64,000 nucleotides of DNA from Lunularia cruciata (Eukaryota; Streptophyta; Marchantiopsida; Lunulariales; Lunulariaceae), in NCBI GenBank assembly GCA_948567375.1, contig OX419759.1, positions 53,720,593 to 53,784,592 on the forward strand, written 5' to 3'. This document shows positions 21,951 to 31,944 of the stretch, piece after piece; the stretch's first letter is position 1; every line of letters begins with the position of its first letter. The notes beneath the pieces are model-generated. The model saw only the letters and a list, made by a program, of their open reading frames with translations. It made no database searches and had not been told where the DNA came from. A program made the position numbers and the translations under genes.

Positions 21951-22884
21951 AGATCCTATTGGAGTTGTTTGGTGGGATTAGCATCGGACTAGTTGTGGTA
22001 TTACAAGCGGGTATACAAGTACAGAGGTACTTGTATGTAGAGAGAGATGAGAGTGCTAGGCAAGTCTCTCTATATCATGTGGCACACTTGGCCTCTCGAT
22101 ATCCAAAGTTATTACTGATGTTAGCATTCAGAGGTTACCATAAGGTCCTACCAGCAGACATTTCCTTACTGGGGGCACATGATTTGGAGAGACATGGGCA
22201 TATTCACTTGGTGATTTTTGGATGGCCATGGCAGGGACTTGCTAGTAGAGGTTTGAGTCTTTAAGATCCTTGTTTTGGTGTGTTTTGGGAGATGTTACAG
22301 ATACTACAACATCTCTAGGTTCATCAGTCCGTTTCTTCAGCTTACCTTTTGGAGAATGTTCCTTTGATGGGTGATTCTTGCACCAGAGTGGTGGTGAGTA
22401 TACATCAGGTCCATTCTTGGATGGGACCTGTTGTATTGTTAGATGCAGCTAGAGTGGGATCACGGGCTCATCATCTTCATCTTTGGTGGACAAACCTCTT
22501 ACCCAAAGAGGAGGTTATATGGTGTGCTTATAATGGGATTCAACAACTCGACCACATCCTTGTTGATGATATCTTGGATGTTGGGCGTCAATCTCAGAAA
22601 ATGGTAGTGGCTGATAGGTCACCTATGGCAATGGTGAACCTAGTTGGATAGCCTAGAGCTGCATTTCCCACACTCGTGAGTTTCCCAAGCTCCCATGCTT
22701 TTGAGAGGGAGGACTTGGACTTGTTTGGGACTCATAATTATAGCAGTTGGTGGAGCCTAACGTTGAAGAGAGAGAGTGGGCCATGGGTTTTTGCATCGAT
22801 ATTACCGCTATTCCAGTAGTGTTAGAGGCATCCAAGCATCAAGTGTTAGGTCAAACTATGGATCTAAACTGTTTGACCTAGATT
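21951..22884 (+). pseudogene. Element A C5-cytosine DNA methyltransferase domain (DNMT3-like)
   Basis: AdoMet-dependent C5-cytosine methyltransferase motifs appear in canonical order: I LELFGGISIGL (about 21951), II YLYVERDES (about 22032), IV GWPWQG (22220-22237), VI LLENVPLMGD (about 22346), VIII GSRAHHLHLWWTNL (about 22452), IX EREWAMGF (about 22765) and X LGQTMDLNCLT (about 22846). Motif IV should be PCQ; here the catalytic Cys codon at 22229-22231 is TGG (Trp), so this copy is catalytically dead. H and F keep Cys. The unpermuted order and the ENV, DA-x(5)-HR-x-R-x-W and ER-x-x-GF patterns are closest to DNMT3/DRM enzymes; DRM proper is permuted. One frameshift lies near 22690. The C-terminus runs in frame into the linker and RT, so it is part of the polyprotein. 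Confidence 0.85.
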
Positions 22885-25800
22885 GTGAGCCTTGGCTTGG
22901 CAGAGCAACATAGGATGTGCTTGATAGGCATCTCCACTCGGACACTTGTGAGCCTTGTGCCTATCGAGACAATTCATGCACATATTGGGGGCGATGGACC
23001 GAGTGGACATGGTATTCTTGGGACACAACCAATAGCTACTAGGGAGAGTGGTCTACTTGTAGTCCATCTAGATAAGTATGAGCTACTTGGAGTCCATCTA
23101 GGTGAGTGTGGGCTACTTGGATTACACCCTTGGTCCACTTGGGATGCAACTAGATAATGTGTGGAGCTTGCAGCCAGAGTAGAGGGAGTTTTTCACACAA
23201 AGGTTGGAACCTCTAGTGGTTGGAGGCATGACACTATTGCTCCCAAGGGCCTAGTGTAGCAGCCAGTCAAGATGTCTTCCACTCCTACTATAGTAACAAA
23301 GGATACTTGGGAGCCAGATCTTGGACCCAAGCTTACTAGAGAGGAAAGACGGAGGGTTTGGAGGTTCTTGAGGAGCCACACAATTTGTTTTGCCTTTAGT
23401 ATGAAGGATTTGGGTGCTCTAAAAGGACTTGGTATACGGATTGAGTTGACAAGCGATGCACCAGTTTTCCAACGTCCTTATTGATATAGTGGTATGAAGA
23501 GGACACTGATTCAGAGCCGGAGTAGTGATCTTTTTGAGGTTGGTTTGGTAGAGATTTCACATGGAGAGTATGCATCAGCGATAGTGATGCCAACCAAGAA
23601 GGATATGCATGGCAACTACACAAATAGGCGGATGTGTGGAGATTACAGTCCTATCAATTGACATACCAAGGCTGATCAGTATGCCATGCTTACACCGGAG
23701 GAGATTTTTGATGCGATTGGGCATGCAAAGGTCTTCAGTACTTTGGATTTTCAAGCGGGATATCATCAATTGCCGATCAGGGAGGAAGATAAGTCCAAGA
23801 CAACATTTTGGGCTATTGATCCTCATGGCAAGAATGTGTTATATCAGTGGAGGTTCTTACGGTTTGGGTTAAAGAACGCTCTTGTTGAGTTCTAGAGGGT
23901 CATGGATAGGATCCTAGTTGGATTGGATTTTGCTTGGTGCTATATTGATGACATTTTGGTCTATAACACTACTGTGGAGGAGCATGAGAGACAATTGTTG
24001 GAGGTGTTTGAGAGGTTGAGATCTCATGGATTCAAATTACATCTTGAAAAGTGTAGGTTCTTCCATGATTAGGTTGAGTATTTGGGTCACATTATCTACT
24101 CCGGAGGATTTGGTGTTCAGCAAACCAAGGTGGAGGCTATTGCACGTATTCCTCGGCCTATGGATGTGAGTAGAGTGCAAGCATTCCTTGGGTTGGCAAA
24201 CTTCTAGTGCCGCTATGTTAGAGGATTTAGTGCCATTGCTAAGGCCTTGACAAAGCTGACCAAGCTTACACAAGAGTGGTGTTGGGGAGATGAGCAAGAA
24301 AGAGCTTTTGTAGAGCTCAAGTAGAGGTTGACATCTGCTCCTATTTTGAGGAGACCAATCAGAGGACGACCATTTCAGGTTCATACTGATTGTAGTATGT
24401 TGGGGCTTGAAGCAGTGCTTACCCAACATGATGATGAGGGGAATGAGTTTGTGGTGGCGTATGCTAGTCGCTCTAACAATTCAGCGGAGGTGAAGTATAG
24501 TTCATATGAGGGAGAGTGCTTGGTAGTAGTTTGGGCAGTAGCACATTTTTGATGTTACCTATTTGGTAACCCCTTCACTCTCGTCATTGATCATCAGCCA
24601 TTGAAGTGGTTGATGGAGTCCAATAAGCTTTCAGGGAAGCTTGCACCATGGGCTCTGATTTTACAAGAGTATGATTTCACGGTTGCTCACAGACCTAGAG
24701 TGGTGAACCGTGATGCAGATGGGTTGAGTAGAAACCCATGTCCCAACCAGCAAGATCAGACCAAAGCACGTTGGCATGGTAAGACATATGAGGAGATGGT
24801 GCCAGGTTGGCATGCATCGGCCTTTCTGTGTATATTTTCAGAGGCTTTGGTGGTATCTCTCTTAGCGCATATAGGAGGAGTTATTGAGGTCATAGATCCA
24901 AAGAGTGAAGATATTGGTATAGTTCAGCGAGACATTCATGATGATGTCTTACTGATGGGCTATCTTTGCATTGGTGATGTGGGTGACATAGTTGGGATCA
25001 AGGAGAGAGACCGTATTCTTCAGCAAGCCAGACGGTTCAGATTGGAGTGCAAACACCTTTCGTGTGTATGAGAGGATGGTAGAGTGCAAGTAGTACCACT
25101 TCCATCTCAGAGACCACAATTGGTCCGTCATACTCGTGAGGATCTAGGACATTTTGGAGTAAAGCGTACATATAGCTTACTCCAGAGTCATTATTGGTGG
25201 AGCGGTATGCAGATCGAGGTATAGTAGTTTGTTGCTAGATGTGTGGTTTGTTATCGAGTTAGAGTATCATTCAATGCTCCTACGTCACAATTACACCCAT
25301 TACCTATCACGGGATTGGGTTACCATTGGAGCTTGGACTTTGCTGGACCTTTACCGCTGATTGTGAGACATCATTGGTTTGTTTTGGTGATGGTGGAGCA
25401 CTTCTCCAAGTGGATTGAGTTGGTGGCACTTCCTGACAAGTCCATTGAAGGGACATCTTACTTGTTCCTGGATTGAGTTCTTAGTCATTTTGGTACACCA
25501 ATTGAGGTTTTGACTAATTAGGGTACAAAGTTCTTGGCGGAGTTTCAGGTCTTGTGTGACAAGGCTTTGATTGATCATCGCACTACATCATGAGATCACC
25601 CTGAGGCAAATGGCTTAGCAAAGAGAGTGGTTCAGACGATGAAGAGAGGATTGCAAAAGTATGGTTTGCAAAGAGGCCACTTGGGAGATTGGGATCTCCA
25701 GTTACCTTGGTTGGCCATGGGCTATCGGTTCAGTTGGCAAGCCTCCTTAGCATCCTTCTTTCCTTTCTTCCTACTCTATGGACAAGATCCCGATTTACCT

Positions 25801-26373
25801 GCAGCCATTTGTCGAGATGCTATTGTAGTTTTGGACTTGGATGATCCAGATATATGGATGAGTGCATGTTCCTAGCAGGAAAAGATCTTTTGGAAAGTGA
25901 TGCTAATGGCTTTTGAGAACTTGGCGATTGCTCAACATAGAGATACTTTACGCTATGCTACTATTTGAGGAGGAGGTTATAGACCCTCAATCCGTCGATT
26001 TCATCCAAGAGGCTATGTATATGTACAGCAGACAACACCAATGACACTTGATGTTTTGACAAGCCGCACTATCTTGAGAGTGCATGAGGTTTTGCCATCT
26101 AGAGTCTTTGTGTTAGAAGGACGTGATGGTGTTGTTTGGAAGGATCATGTGCGCATCTGTGCGCCATGCCACCTCCCAGACATTGATGATATTATGGACC
26201 CAAGCTTGGCACTTGTACGTGCAGGCTTGAGGGGTATGTTATGTGACTCTTCTAGTGGAACTACTACTATGTTAGTGTGTGATAGCTGTTTGAGAGCATG
26301 GCATATAGCATGTATGACTCCTCCCCTCACGGTGGTTCCTCAAGGACAGTGGTTATGTCCTAGATGTACTTGA
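22885..26373 (+). pseudogene. Element A pol: linker, RT, RNase H, integrase, PHD finger
   Basis: One reading frame from 22885 to the stop at 26371-26373, interrupted by roughly 15-20 TAG/TGA codons. RT: FSTLDFQAGYHQLPIREEDK, FWAIDPHGK, RFGLKNA and the active site YIDDILVY at about 23941. RNase [36 protein letters not shown]. Integrase: zinc-binding HTREDLGHFGVKRTYSLL...CVVC, then WSLDFAGPLP (first Asp). The second Asp (TDQGT in H) is Asn here and the Glu of AERVVQ is Lys, so integration activity is lost. The conserved tail (RRFHPRGYVYV, TILRVHEVLPSRVFVLEGRD) leads to the PHD finger. Most stops match CAG-to-TAG or TGG-to-TAG/TGA changes relative to copies F and H. Confidence 0.88.
26233..26370 (+). 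other. PHD finger at the integrase C-terminus (element A)
   Basis: The last 46 codons read GMLCDSSSGTTTMLVCDSC, LRAWHIACMTPP and GQWLCPRCT. The family consensus from A, F and H is C-x2-C-x11-C-x2-C-x4-H-x2-C-x14-C-x2-C with the Trp two residues before the final Cys pair, which is the C4HC3 PHD pattern. In this copy the first Cys is Gly. PHD fingers usually bind histone H3 tails; here it sits where chromoviruses carry an integrase chromodomain, which suggests a targeting role (inference). Confidence 0.8.
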
Positions 26374-26542
26374 TCTATAGCTAGTTCATTCTTTGTATGA
26401 TATAGATTGCAGATATGCGACTAATGATGAGGCTCCATAGCATCCGGCCTCATGATTTTTGCCCATTAGAGGGTATACCATATACTTAGAGTAGATGGCT
26501 ATCTGGAGTTAGAGGGACCTAACCGCCAGCTAGGGGGGCAAT
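26374..26542 (+). other. 3' untranslated region and polypurine tract of element A
   Basis: A short non-coding stretch after the pol stop, ending in AGGGGGGCAAT at 26532-26542 directly before TGTGGCAC. The same sequence ends at 59852 in H and, in minus orientation, at 40244 in F. This is the expected plus-strand primer position for Ty3/gypsy. Confidence 0.75.
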
Positions 26543-26885
26543 TGTGGCACTTTAGAATCTATGTATGACTTATGTGTGAGTTGTGCTTCTATAGTGTATG
26601 TTGTTGACATTGATGTATGTTGTGTAGCGATATATATATATGCACGACATTTGTCATGCTATTTGTAGTGTCGCATCTAGATTGCTTGGACAATGGAGTT
26701 GCAATGATAATAGTTAGAGTTATTTCAGCAGTTTCTTAGAGACTACTTTCCGACGATCAGGTTTTGTGTTCGGGGTACTGACTTCACGGTGAGGGCCACC
26801 GTCACTTTGTACCGTTTGCACCGTCAAGTGTGCCGTAAGTGGGACCATTAGGGTTTTAGCCCTAGCTCAAGTCCAGGGGGTATAC
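26543..26885 (+). repeat. 3' LTR of element A, left part
   Basis: Begins TGTGGCACTTTAG directly after the purine tract. The first 107 bp (to GCACGACA at 26642-26649) form a discrete unit that recurs at 30961-31065. The LTR then continues TTTGTCATGCTATTTGTAGTG as in the other LTRs and is interrupted at TATAC (26881-26885) by element B. Confidence 0.8.
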
Positions 26886-26957
26886 TATGATACCCACATT
26901 TTATTTTATTTTGAAATTTGGAAGAAGAAGTGTATAGAGAAGTCTAATTGTGCCTGT

Positions 26958-27101
26958 ATGGCCAAAGAAGGCAAAGAAACGTGTCCTCGGTATGAAACCC
27001 AAAGTAACATGGCTTCGAGTCATAAGGCTATGGCCAAAGAAGGCAAAGAAACGTGTCCTCGGTATGAAACCCAAAGTAACATGGCTTCGGGTCATAAGGC
27101 A
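26958..27101 (+). repeat. 72-bp tandem duplication in element B
   Basis: Two adjacent 72-bp copies start ATGGCCAAAGAAGG at 26958 and 27030 and differ at about one base (GAGTCATAAGG versus GGGTCATAAGG). The near-identity points to a recent duplication in the 5' leader. Element C does not show it. Confidence 0.9.
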
Positions 27102-27331
27102 AGGTACTCAAAATTGCCCTATCAGCATACAACCCGAAGGAAGGAGTCTTTGTAACGGGGGTGCTCAACTTGAGGCGAGGATAGTGTAACAATTTTCCTT
27201 CGGGGCAAGACATTCAAAAAGGGACCGTTCAAAAATGGTGGTCATATGCGTGAAGGACACTTGACAATGACAAGAGCATGCAGGAGGTGTGATTTCTTGG
27301 TAGAAACTCAAATTGAAGAAAGACAAAGAAG

Positions 27332-29961
27332 GTGCGACTCTATAAAAATTGGGTTAAAGACAAAGTGATGACAAGCAATTTTCCCTTGCCGTTAAGAAGT
27401 CGTCCTATAGGAGATAGTGGGAAGGGAAGTAGAGTCGAAGACCCGCTGGTGTGTGGAGAAGAAATTGAGAGATTTAATCTGGGAATCAGTAGGAAGAATA
27501 GTCCCCAGCCCAGCATGGAAGAGAGAAAGATGGGAGGAGGGAAGAAGAATTCCGAATTTGTAGTGAGAAATCATGCGATTCGGAGGTTAGATGTGATCGC
27601 AAGAATTGAAGTCTTGAGCAAGCTTTGGATCACATTCTTGGCATGGAATTGGAATGTTAGCTTTCCAGGGTTCATGACTGAGATCATTGAGAGTAAGTGT
27701 CTTGATGGCCCTAAGGAAGAAGGGAAGAGAAGTAATCCGGCTTGCTAGACAAAGTCGGATTGGAGGTTAGTACTCGGAAGAGAAGTAGGTACGGAGCATG
27801 GTGCCATGTTCTTGGAGAAGAGGGAAGTAGCCAAAGAAACCCAAGAGGTAAGAGATATCTTCTCTTCAAAGTGCACAAAGAATGGTTACAAAGTAGAGAG
27901 CTATAAGGATCCTGTCAAGAGAGGGATCGTGAGTGCTCTAATGGCGATCTTGAAGCCGGAAAGAATGACTCATGTGATGAAGCACCAAGCGGTGTTCTTC
28001 CATAAGATGTTTTTAGGAGAGCCAATCAACTGAGCAAAGTGTCTTCATGGGAGGACGAGACAAATGGTGTGGAATTTGTGCAATAAGTCACCTCCACATT
28101 ACATTGTGTTATTTGCAGCCCATTTCTATCTAGGGCTGAACTTGCTCAATGCGGCGGAGCGCAATAGGATGGTGTTGCATTTCCATCTCGACTTAAGAAG
28201 AGATGTTGACGTAGAGGAGCAGCAATACATTCTTCAGATCAGGAGCAGTGATGAGTACTATGCACAGATAGGGAAGAGTGTGTAGTTGGAAGTGAGTACT
28301 CCAAAGTCAAAGAAGAGGAGTCAACAAGGAGAAGAAGAAGAAGTCAAGAAAGCAAGACCTCAGAAAGCTAGAAGGGTAAATCCAAAGAAAGGAATGGTGG
28401 TAATCGCGTTGTCGGAGGAAGAATTGGAAGGCAAAGCCGAGTGCAAGTCCAAAGACTCGGAAAGAGAGGAAGAACCCGAGTTCACACTGTAGAGTGGAGA
28501 CACAAGTAGTGATAGTGACGATGGAGGAGAGATGACATTGGTACCCAAGGAAGAGGAAGCCAAGGTGGAGATGGAGGAGAAAAGTATCTCAAAACTAGAA
28601 GATGAAGTACCAGAGCAAGAGGAGAAGAGAGTTACCATTCAAAGAGGAGTTTGTTCTAGATAAAAGGCAAAGTGTGGAGCAGGGCCAAGTAAGGTAAGAG
28701 AAGAGGAGGATGGAAGTTCGGGGAGCAAAGCATCCATTCCTATAAGGCAACTGCGGCTTAGAAGGCGAGTGTCGAGTGAGGAAGAGGTGAAGAAGGAGAT
28801 CACTCCGCAAGTCGAGGTAACTCCGAGTGAAGGAGTAGAGTACTTGTGGGAGGTTGTGTGCCTATTATTAGTAAAGTTAGAGCACAAGAAGAAGGAGATG
28901 CAGTTGAAGTGTCCGGAGGTGAAGACTGTGTTGCAGGTGTTAGCAAGATTAGAAGAAGAGAACTTGAAATTAAAGAAGAGTATAATCCAAGGTGAGGAGG
29001 AAAAGGAAGTACTACAAGTAGATGCAGTAGTACAGAATCAAGTGGTTGAGAACTTGAGGAGAGAAGTGAGGAATAGGGAGGAACTAATAGAGCAGAATGT
29101 CATAGCAAGGGAAAGATAGGTAGTTGAGTATGAAATCTTGAAGCAGCAGTTTGCTGATTCAAGATTAGAAATTATCCATGCTATGGCAAGAGTAGTAGGG
29201 AAAGAGCAAGAGCTTGATAGGGTGATGGAGAGTGTAGAGGAGAAAAAGCAGCTGTGGCAACGAGAGTTGACAGTGAGATATAGAGAGGAAGAAAGGTTGA
29301 GAGAGTTACTTTGCAATCAGGAGGAAAAGATTGTGCAGAAAGAGAAGGAGAAGGAAGCTATGAAAGTCGAGTTCAAAGCAAAATTGGCAATGCACAGAGA
29401 AGATTGGCTTGCAGATCAAGAACAGGAAAGGAAAATGAGATTGGAGCCATTGAAGGGGATTGTGCTCAAGATGAATGCGATGCTAAGTACAGAGGCCAGC
29501 ATACGCATTGAAGAAACAAGACTGCATGAGTTGAAGTTGTTGGTGCAGGAGATGAGGAGGAGAAATGCGAAGGACAAAGACTTGAATGCCTTACTTATCA
29601 GTCTAAGAACTCGTGTAGATAGAAAGATATTGGAGATAGAAGACAATATCACAATCAAATTAGACTTAGTAAAATTAGAGATAGATAAACTTTGGAAGGA
29701 TGTCCGAGCAAAACCCAAAGTAGATAACATAGGAGTGCAGATGTCTTCGGAGTTACCATTAGATACATTAGAGAAGAGTGGGTCGTGAGATAAGGAGTTA
29801 GATAGATTACCCACTAGTGGAATTTCAGATCAAGAAAGAGAACGGTTAGAATTGGTAGAGGAATTAGGAGTTGTGAAACCCAAGGATAGAGTAGTAGTGA
29901 GTGAAGTTACTTCGGGTTCGGGTTTGAATGCCAAGGAAGAAGTAGATATCGGATCGGATTA
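27332..29961 (+). pseudogene. Element B single-frame ORF, about 880 residues, long coiled coil
   Basis: From the ATG at 27332 to the stop after EEVDIGSD near 29961 a single frame is maintained, broken by about seven nonsense codons (for example near 27746, 28031, 28283, 28490, 29117 and 29786) and no frameshift. The N-terminal third has a conserved block also present in C and D (TKNGYKVESYKDPVKRG, then THVMKHQAVFFHKMFLGE) and a second block (LGLNLLNAAERNRMVLHFHL). A basic/acidic linker (KKSKKRSQQGEEEEVKKA-like) follows, then about 350 residues rich in Glu, Lys and Leu with heptad spacing, read as coiled coil. No catalytic motif is recognised. I do not know the family. Confidence 0.7.
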
Positions 29962-30732
29962 GTAACAATTTTGAGATTTGAAGAGGTAGATATGAAGAAG
30001 TGCATTGTCATTTTGGATCTACAGGTTAGAAGAGTTGTTAGGAAACAATATTTTTGTTAGAATTGTCGTTTGCTTCACTATTTAAGAGTGGCATTTGCAA
30101 TCTTATGTTGTTCAGTGTTGTTTTCAGTGCTTGTTGCTTGAGCTTAATTTTGAGTGTCAATTTTGTGTTTGTGTTTGTGAGTGTGTGGAGAATTTAAAGT
30201 GCAAGTCAGTGTGCTTGTTGGATGTTGGATTCTGCAACCTTGATCTTCATTCTTTGTGTTTGATCTTGAGTGAAGTACATCGGAGCCATAGGAGCAATGC
30301 CTTGATAGATCTGAGAGGAATTGTAGTGTTGGTAATATTTTGCATTTGCGAGTGAAGCGTAGTGTTGATGTGAAGCAATTTTGATCAAGGAGGTTTTGCT
30401 TTTAGTGGAGGGGTGGAACACAATTTTGAGGCAAAGTTATTTTGCAATGAAGTGCCATCTTCAAGAGAATCTGGATCATCACAATCAAGATTTGTTTGGA
30501 CAAAATTTGCTATGTTGTGATTAATGAGTTTGTATTCGTGACACATTGTCAAGATTGTGAGCTTGTTACTCTCTTTTGGGTGTAGTTTCTACCTGAGAGA
30601 TTAAAGAAAAACCCAAGAAGAACTACATGTTACTATTTGACTTTGTATTTGATCAATTCTGAATTGTATCTTTGTGGGAACAAACTTTACTTACTCAACT
30701 ACCACAAAAGTGATATTTGCCGGGTTGTCACA

Positions 30733-31065
30733 TATACTTTTGAAGTGAAGCTCCAAAGAGCTCATTTCTCTGATGTTGAGCCTTTGAGTTCCTGACTATG
30801 GTGGAGAGAGGTCGGTGAGCATCACTTGGATTCTCTTAGCTAGAGTGGGTGTGGCTTGATTGTAATTAGTGCCCAATTGTTGGCAGTTTATAGAGTGATA
30901 GATCAAGTACTGATATGAGTTGAGTTGAGTTGAGTTGAGAGTGGTAAACAATCTGATTATTGTGGCACTTTAGAGTCTATGTACGACTTATGTGTGAGTT
31001 GTGCTTCTATAGTGTATGATGTTGACAACGATGTATGTTGTGTAGCAATGTATATACGCACGACA
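30733..31065 (+). repeat. 3' LTR of element A, right part, with second 105-bp unit
   Basis: Resumes TATACTTTTGAAG after element B and continues as in the other LTRs through GTTGAGCC and (TTGAG)n to CAATCTGATTA at 30959. There it switches to a second copy of the 105-bp unit (30961-31065, TGTGGCAC to CACGACA). Exactly the same switch occurs in H at 60410, so it is a family feature and not a local accident. Confidence 0.75.
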
Positions 31066-31944
31066 CCACCTATGATTGGGATTACCACATCCAACACTTT
31101 TAGGGCGGCCTGACCTATGCAGGTGCAATCCTACATATGACATACATGACATCCACATTTTATGCTATGTCATAGGTGGAGAAAACACTCGAGTACCTAA
31201 TGTTATACCGAGTCCATGATGCTAATCAAGAGACGGTGACTTAGATCTTATGATACACTTGTTCCTAAATTTGGATTGAGTGATAGTTTGACCGATCTGG
31301 ACCACCTACCCTTTGGGCAAGGGCAAACATAGTCTCATTCATGGATAGCCAACGTACCTTGTTTGACATGGTGGTCGCAAACCCACTACAACTAGAGTCC
31401 TTGGCTTGAGCAAGCATGTAGGTTTGAGCTACAACAATCATCATTGCTAAAAGAAAGGAAGAAGATTATTTACCATAGCTCGTCTCCAATACCTTAATCC
31501 CGTTGATGGTGGAGATTTTTGTTCATTTCCATCATCACTTTGACATTCTTTTTCATGATGCAACACGAGGTTCCACTCAAAAGAGAGGAGCATTAGTTAT
31601 CTTACTTGTCTCTTACACACCTCTTGCTTTTGCTAATGAATATCTATCACCTTACAATGATCACCAACGTTGGGTCTTCACAACAAGCAACCACACCAAG
31701 GGTTCTCAACAAATCTAAGCCCGTCACTTATCAAGACATTTGTAGAGCCAAAGCTAGTTTGCTAAGATGATGGAATATTAGTTTTGATAGTCATTGTACT
31801 ATCATTAGTTAGTCAAGGACTACTTAGTGATGGCTAGATATGGTATTAGGTTGTCTAATCACACCATTGAAGCTACCAATTACATAGTAAGATGCATCAT
31901 TGGGATTTCTTGGCTACTCCAAATAGAGTAGCCCTCAAAGTATA
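31066..31944. other. Unclassified insert, inverted repeat at its left edge
   Basis: No gene is recognised. CCACCTATGA at 31066-31075 and TCATAGGTGG at 31170-31179 are perfect 10-bp inverted copies about 95 bp apart. This could be a hairpin or a MITE remnant, but the flanks (CGACA, AGAAA) give no target duplication. An ORF at 31503-31718 has no recognisable content. Confidence 0.35.

Larger units (their letters stand above)
26886..30732 (+). mobile_element. Element B: 3.85-kb TGTG...CACA repeat inserted in LTR A
   Basis: Begins TATGATACCCACA (C starts TGTGGTACCC) and ends CCGGGTTGTCACA. The 5-bp target duplication is exact: TATAC at 26881-26885 and 30733-30737. Uninterrupted LTR copies read GGGGTATACTTTTGAAG across this point, which confirms the boundaries. 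It is homologous end to end with element C. A TATA-like CTCTATAAAAATTGG lies at about 27337, and the 3' 750 bp are non-coding, ending with a GTGTAGTTTCTACCTGAGAG block as in C. The ends do not repeat each other, so it could be a very long solo LTR or a non-autonomous element of another class. Confidence 0.85.
20165..31065 (+). mobile_element. Retrotransposon A: Ty3/gypsy with DNA methyltransferase and PHD finger; 3' LTR split by element B
   Basis: Order on the plus strand: LTR (20165-21424), protease (from 21430), cytosine methyltransferase, linker, reverse transcriptase, RNase H, integrase, C-terminal PHD finger (to 26373), purine tract AGGGGGGCAAT ending 26542, 3' LTR from 26543. Element B (26886-30732) interrupts the 3' LTR, which resumes at 30733 and ends near 31065. 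Gag and the primer site are missing: the 5' LTR runs straight into the protease, a deletion with its junction near 21424. RT-to-PHD is a single frame broken by stops only. Protein order and motifs place it in Ty3/gypsy. Confidence 0.85.

Noticed and set aside
21951..22884. Methyltransferase of DRM type
   Set aside because: DRM enzymes have permuted motifs (VI, IX, X before I to IV). Here motif I comes first, so DNMT3-like with canonical order fits better.
26543..31065. Reading 26543-31065 as one intact LTR or as a separate retrotransposon
   Set aside because: The middle 3.85 kb is element B, shown by the exact TATAC duplication; only the two flanking parts are LTR.
31066..31179. Complete MITE with 10-bp inverted termini
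   Set aside because: Flanking bases CGACA and AGAAA do not form a target duplication; kept only as an inverted repeat.
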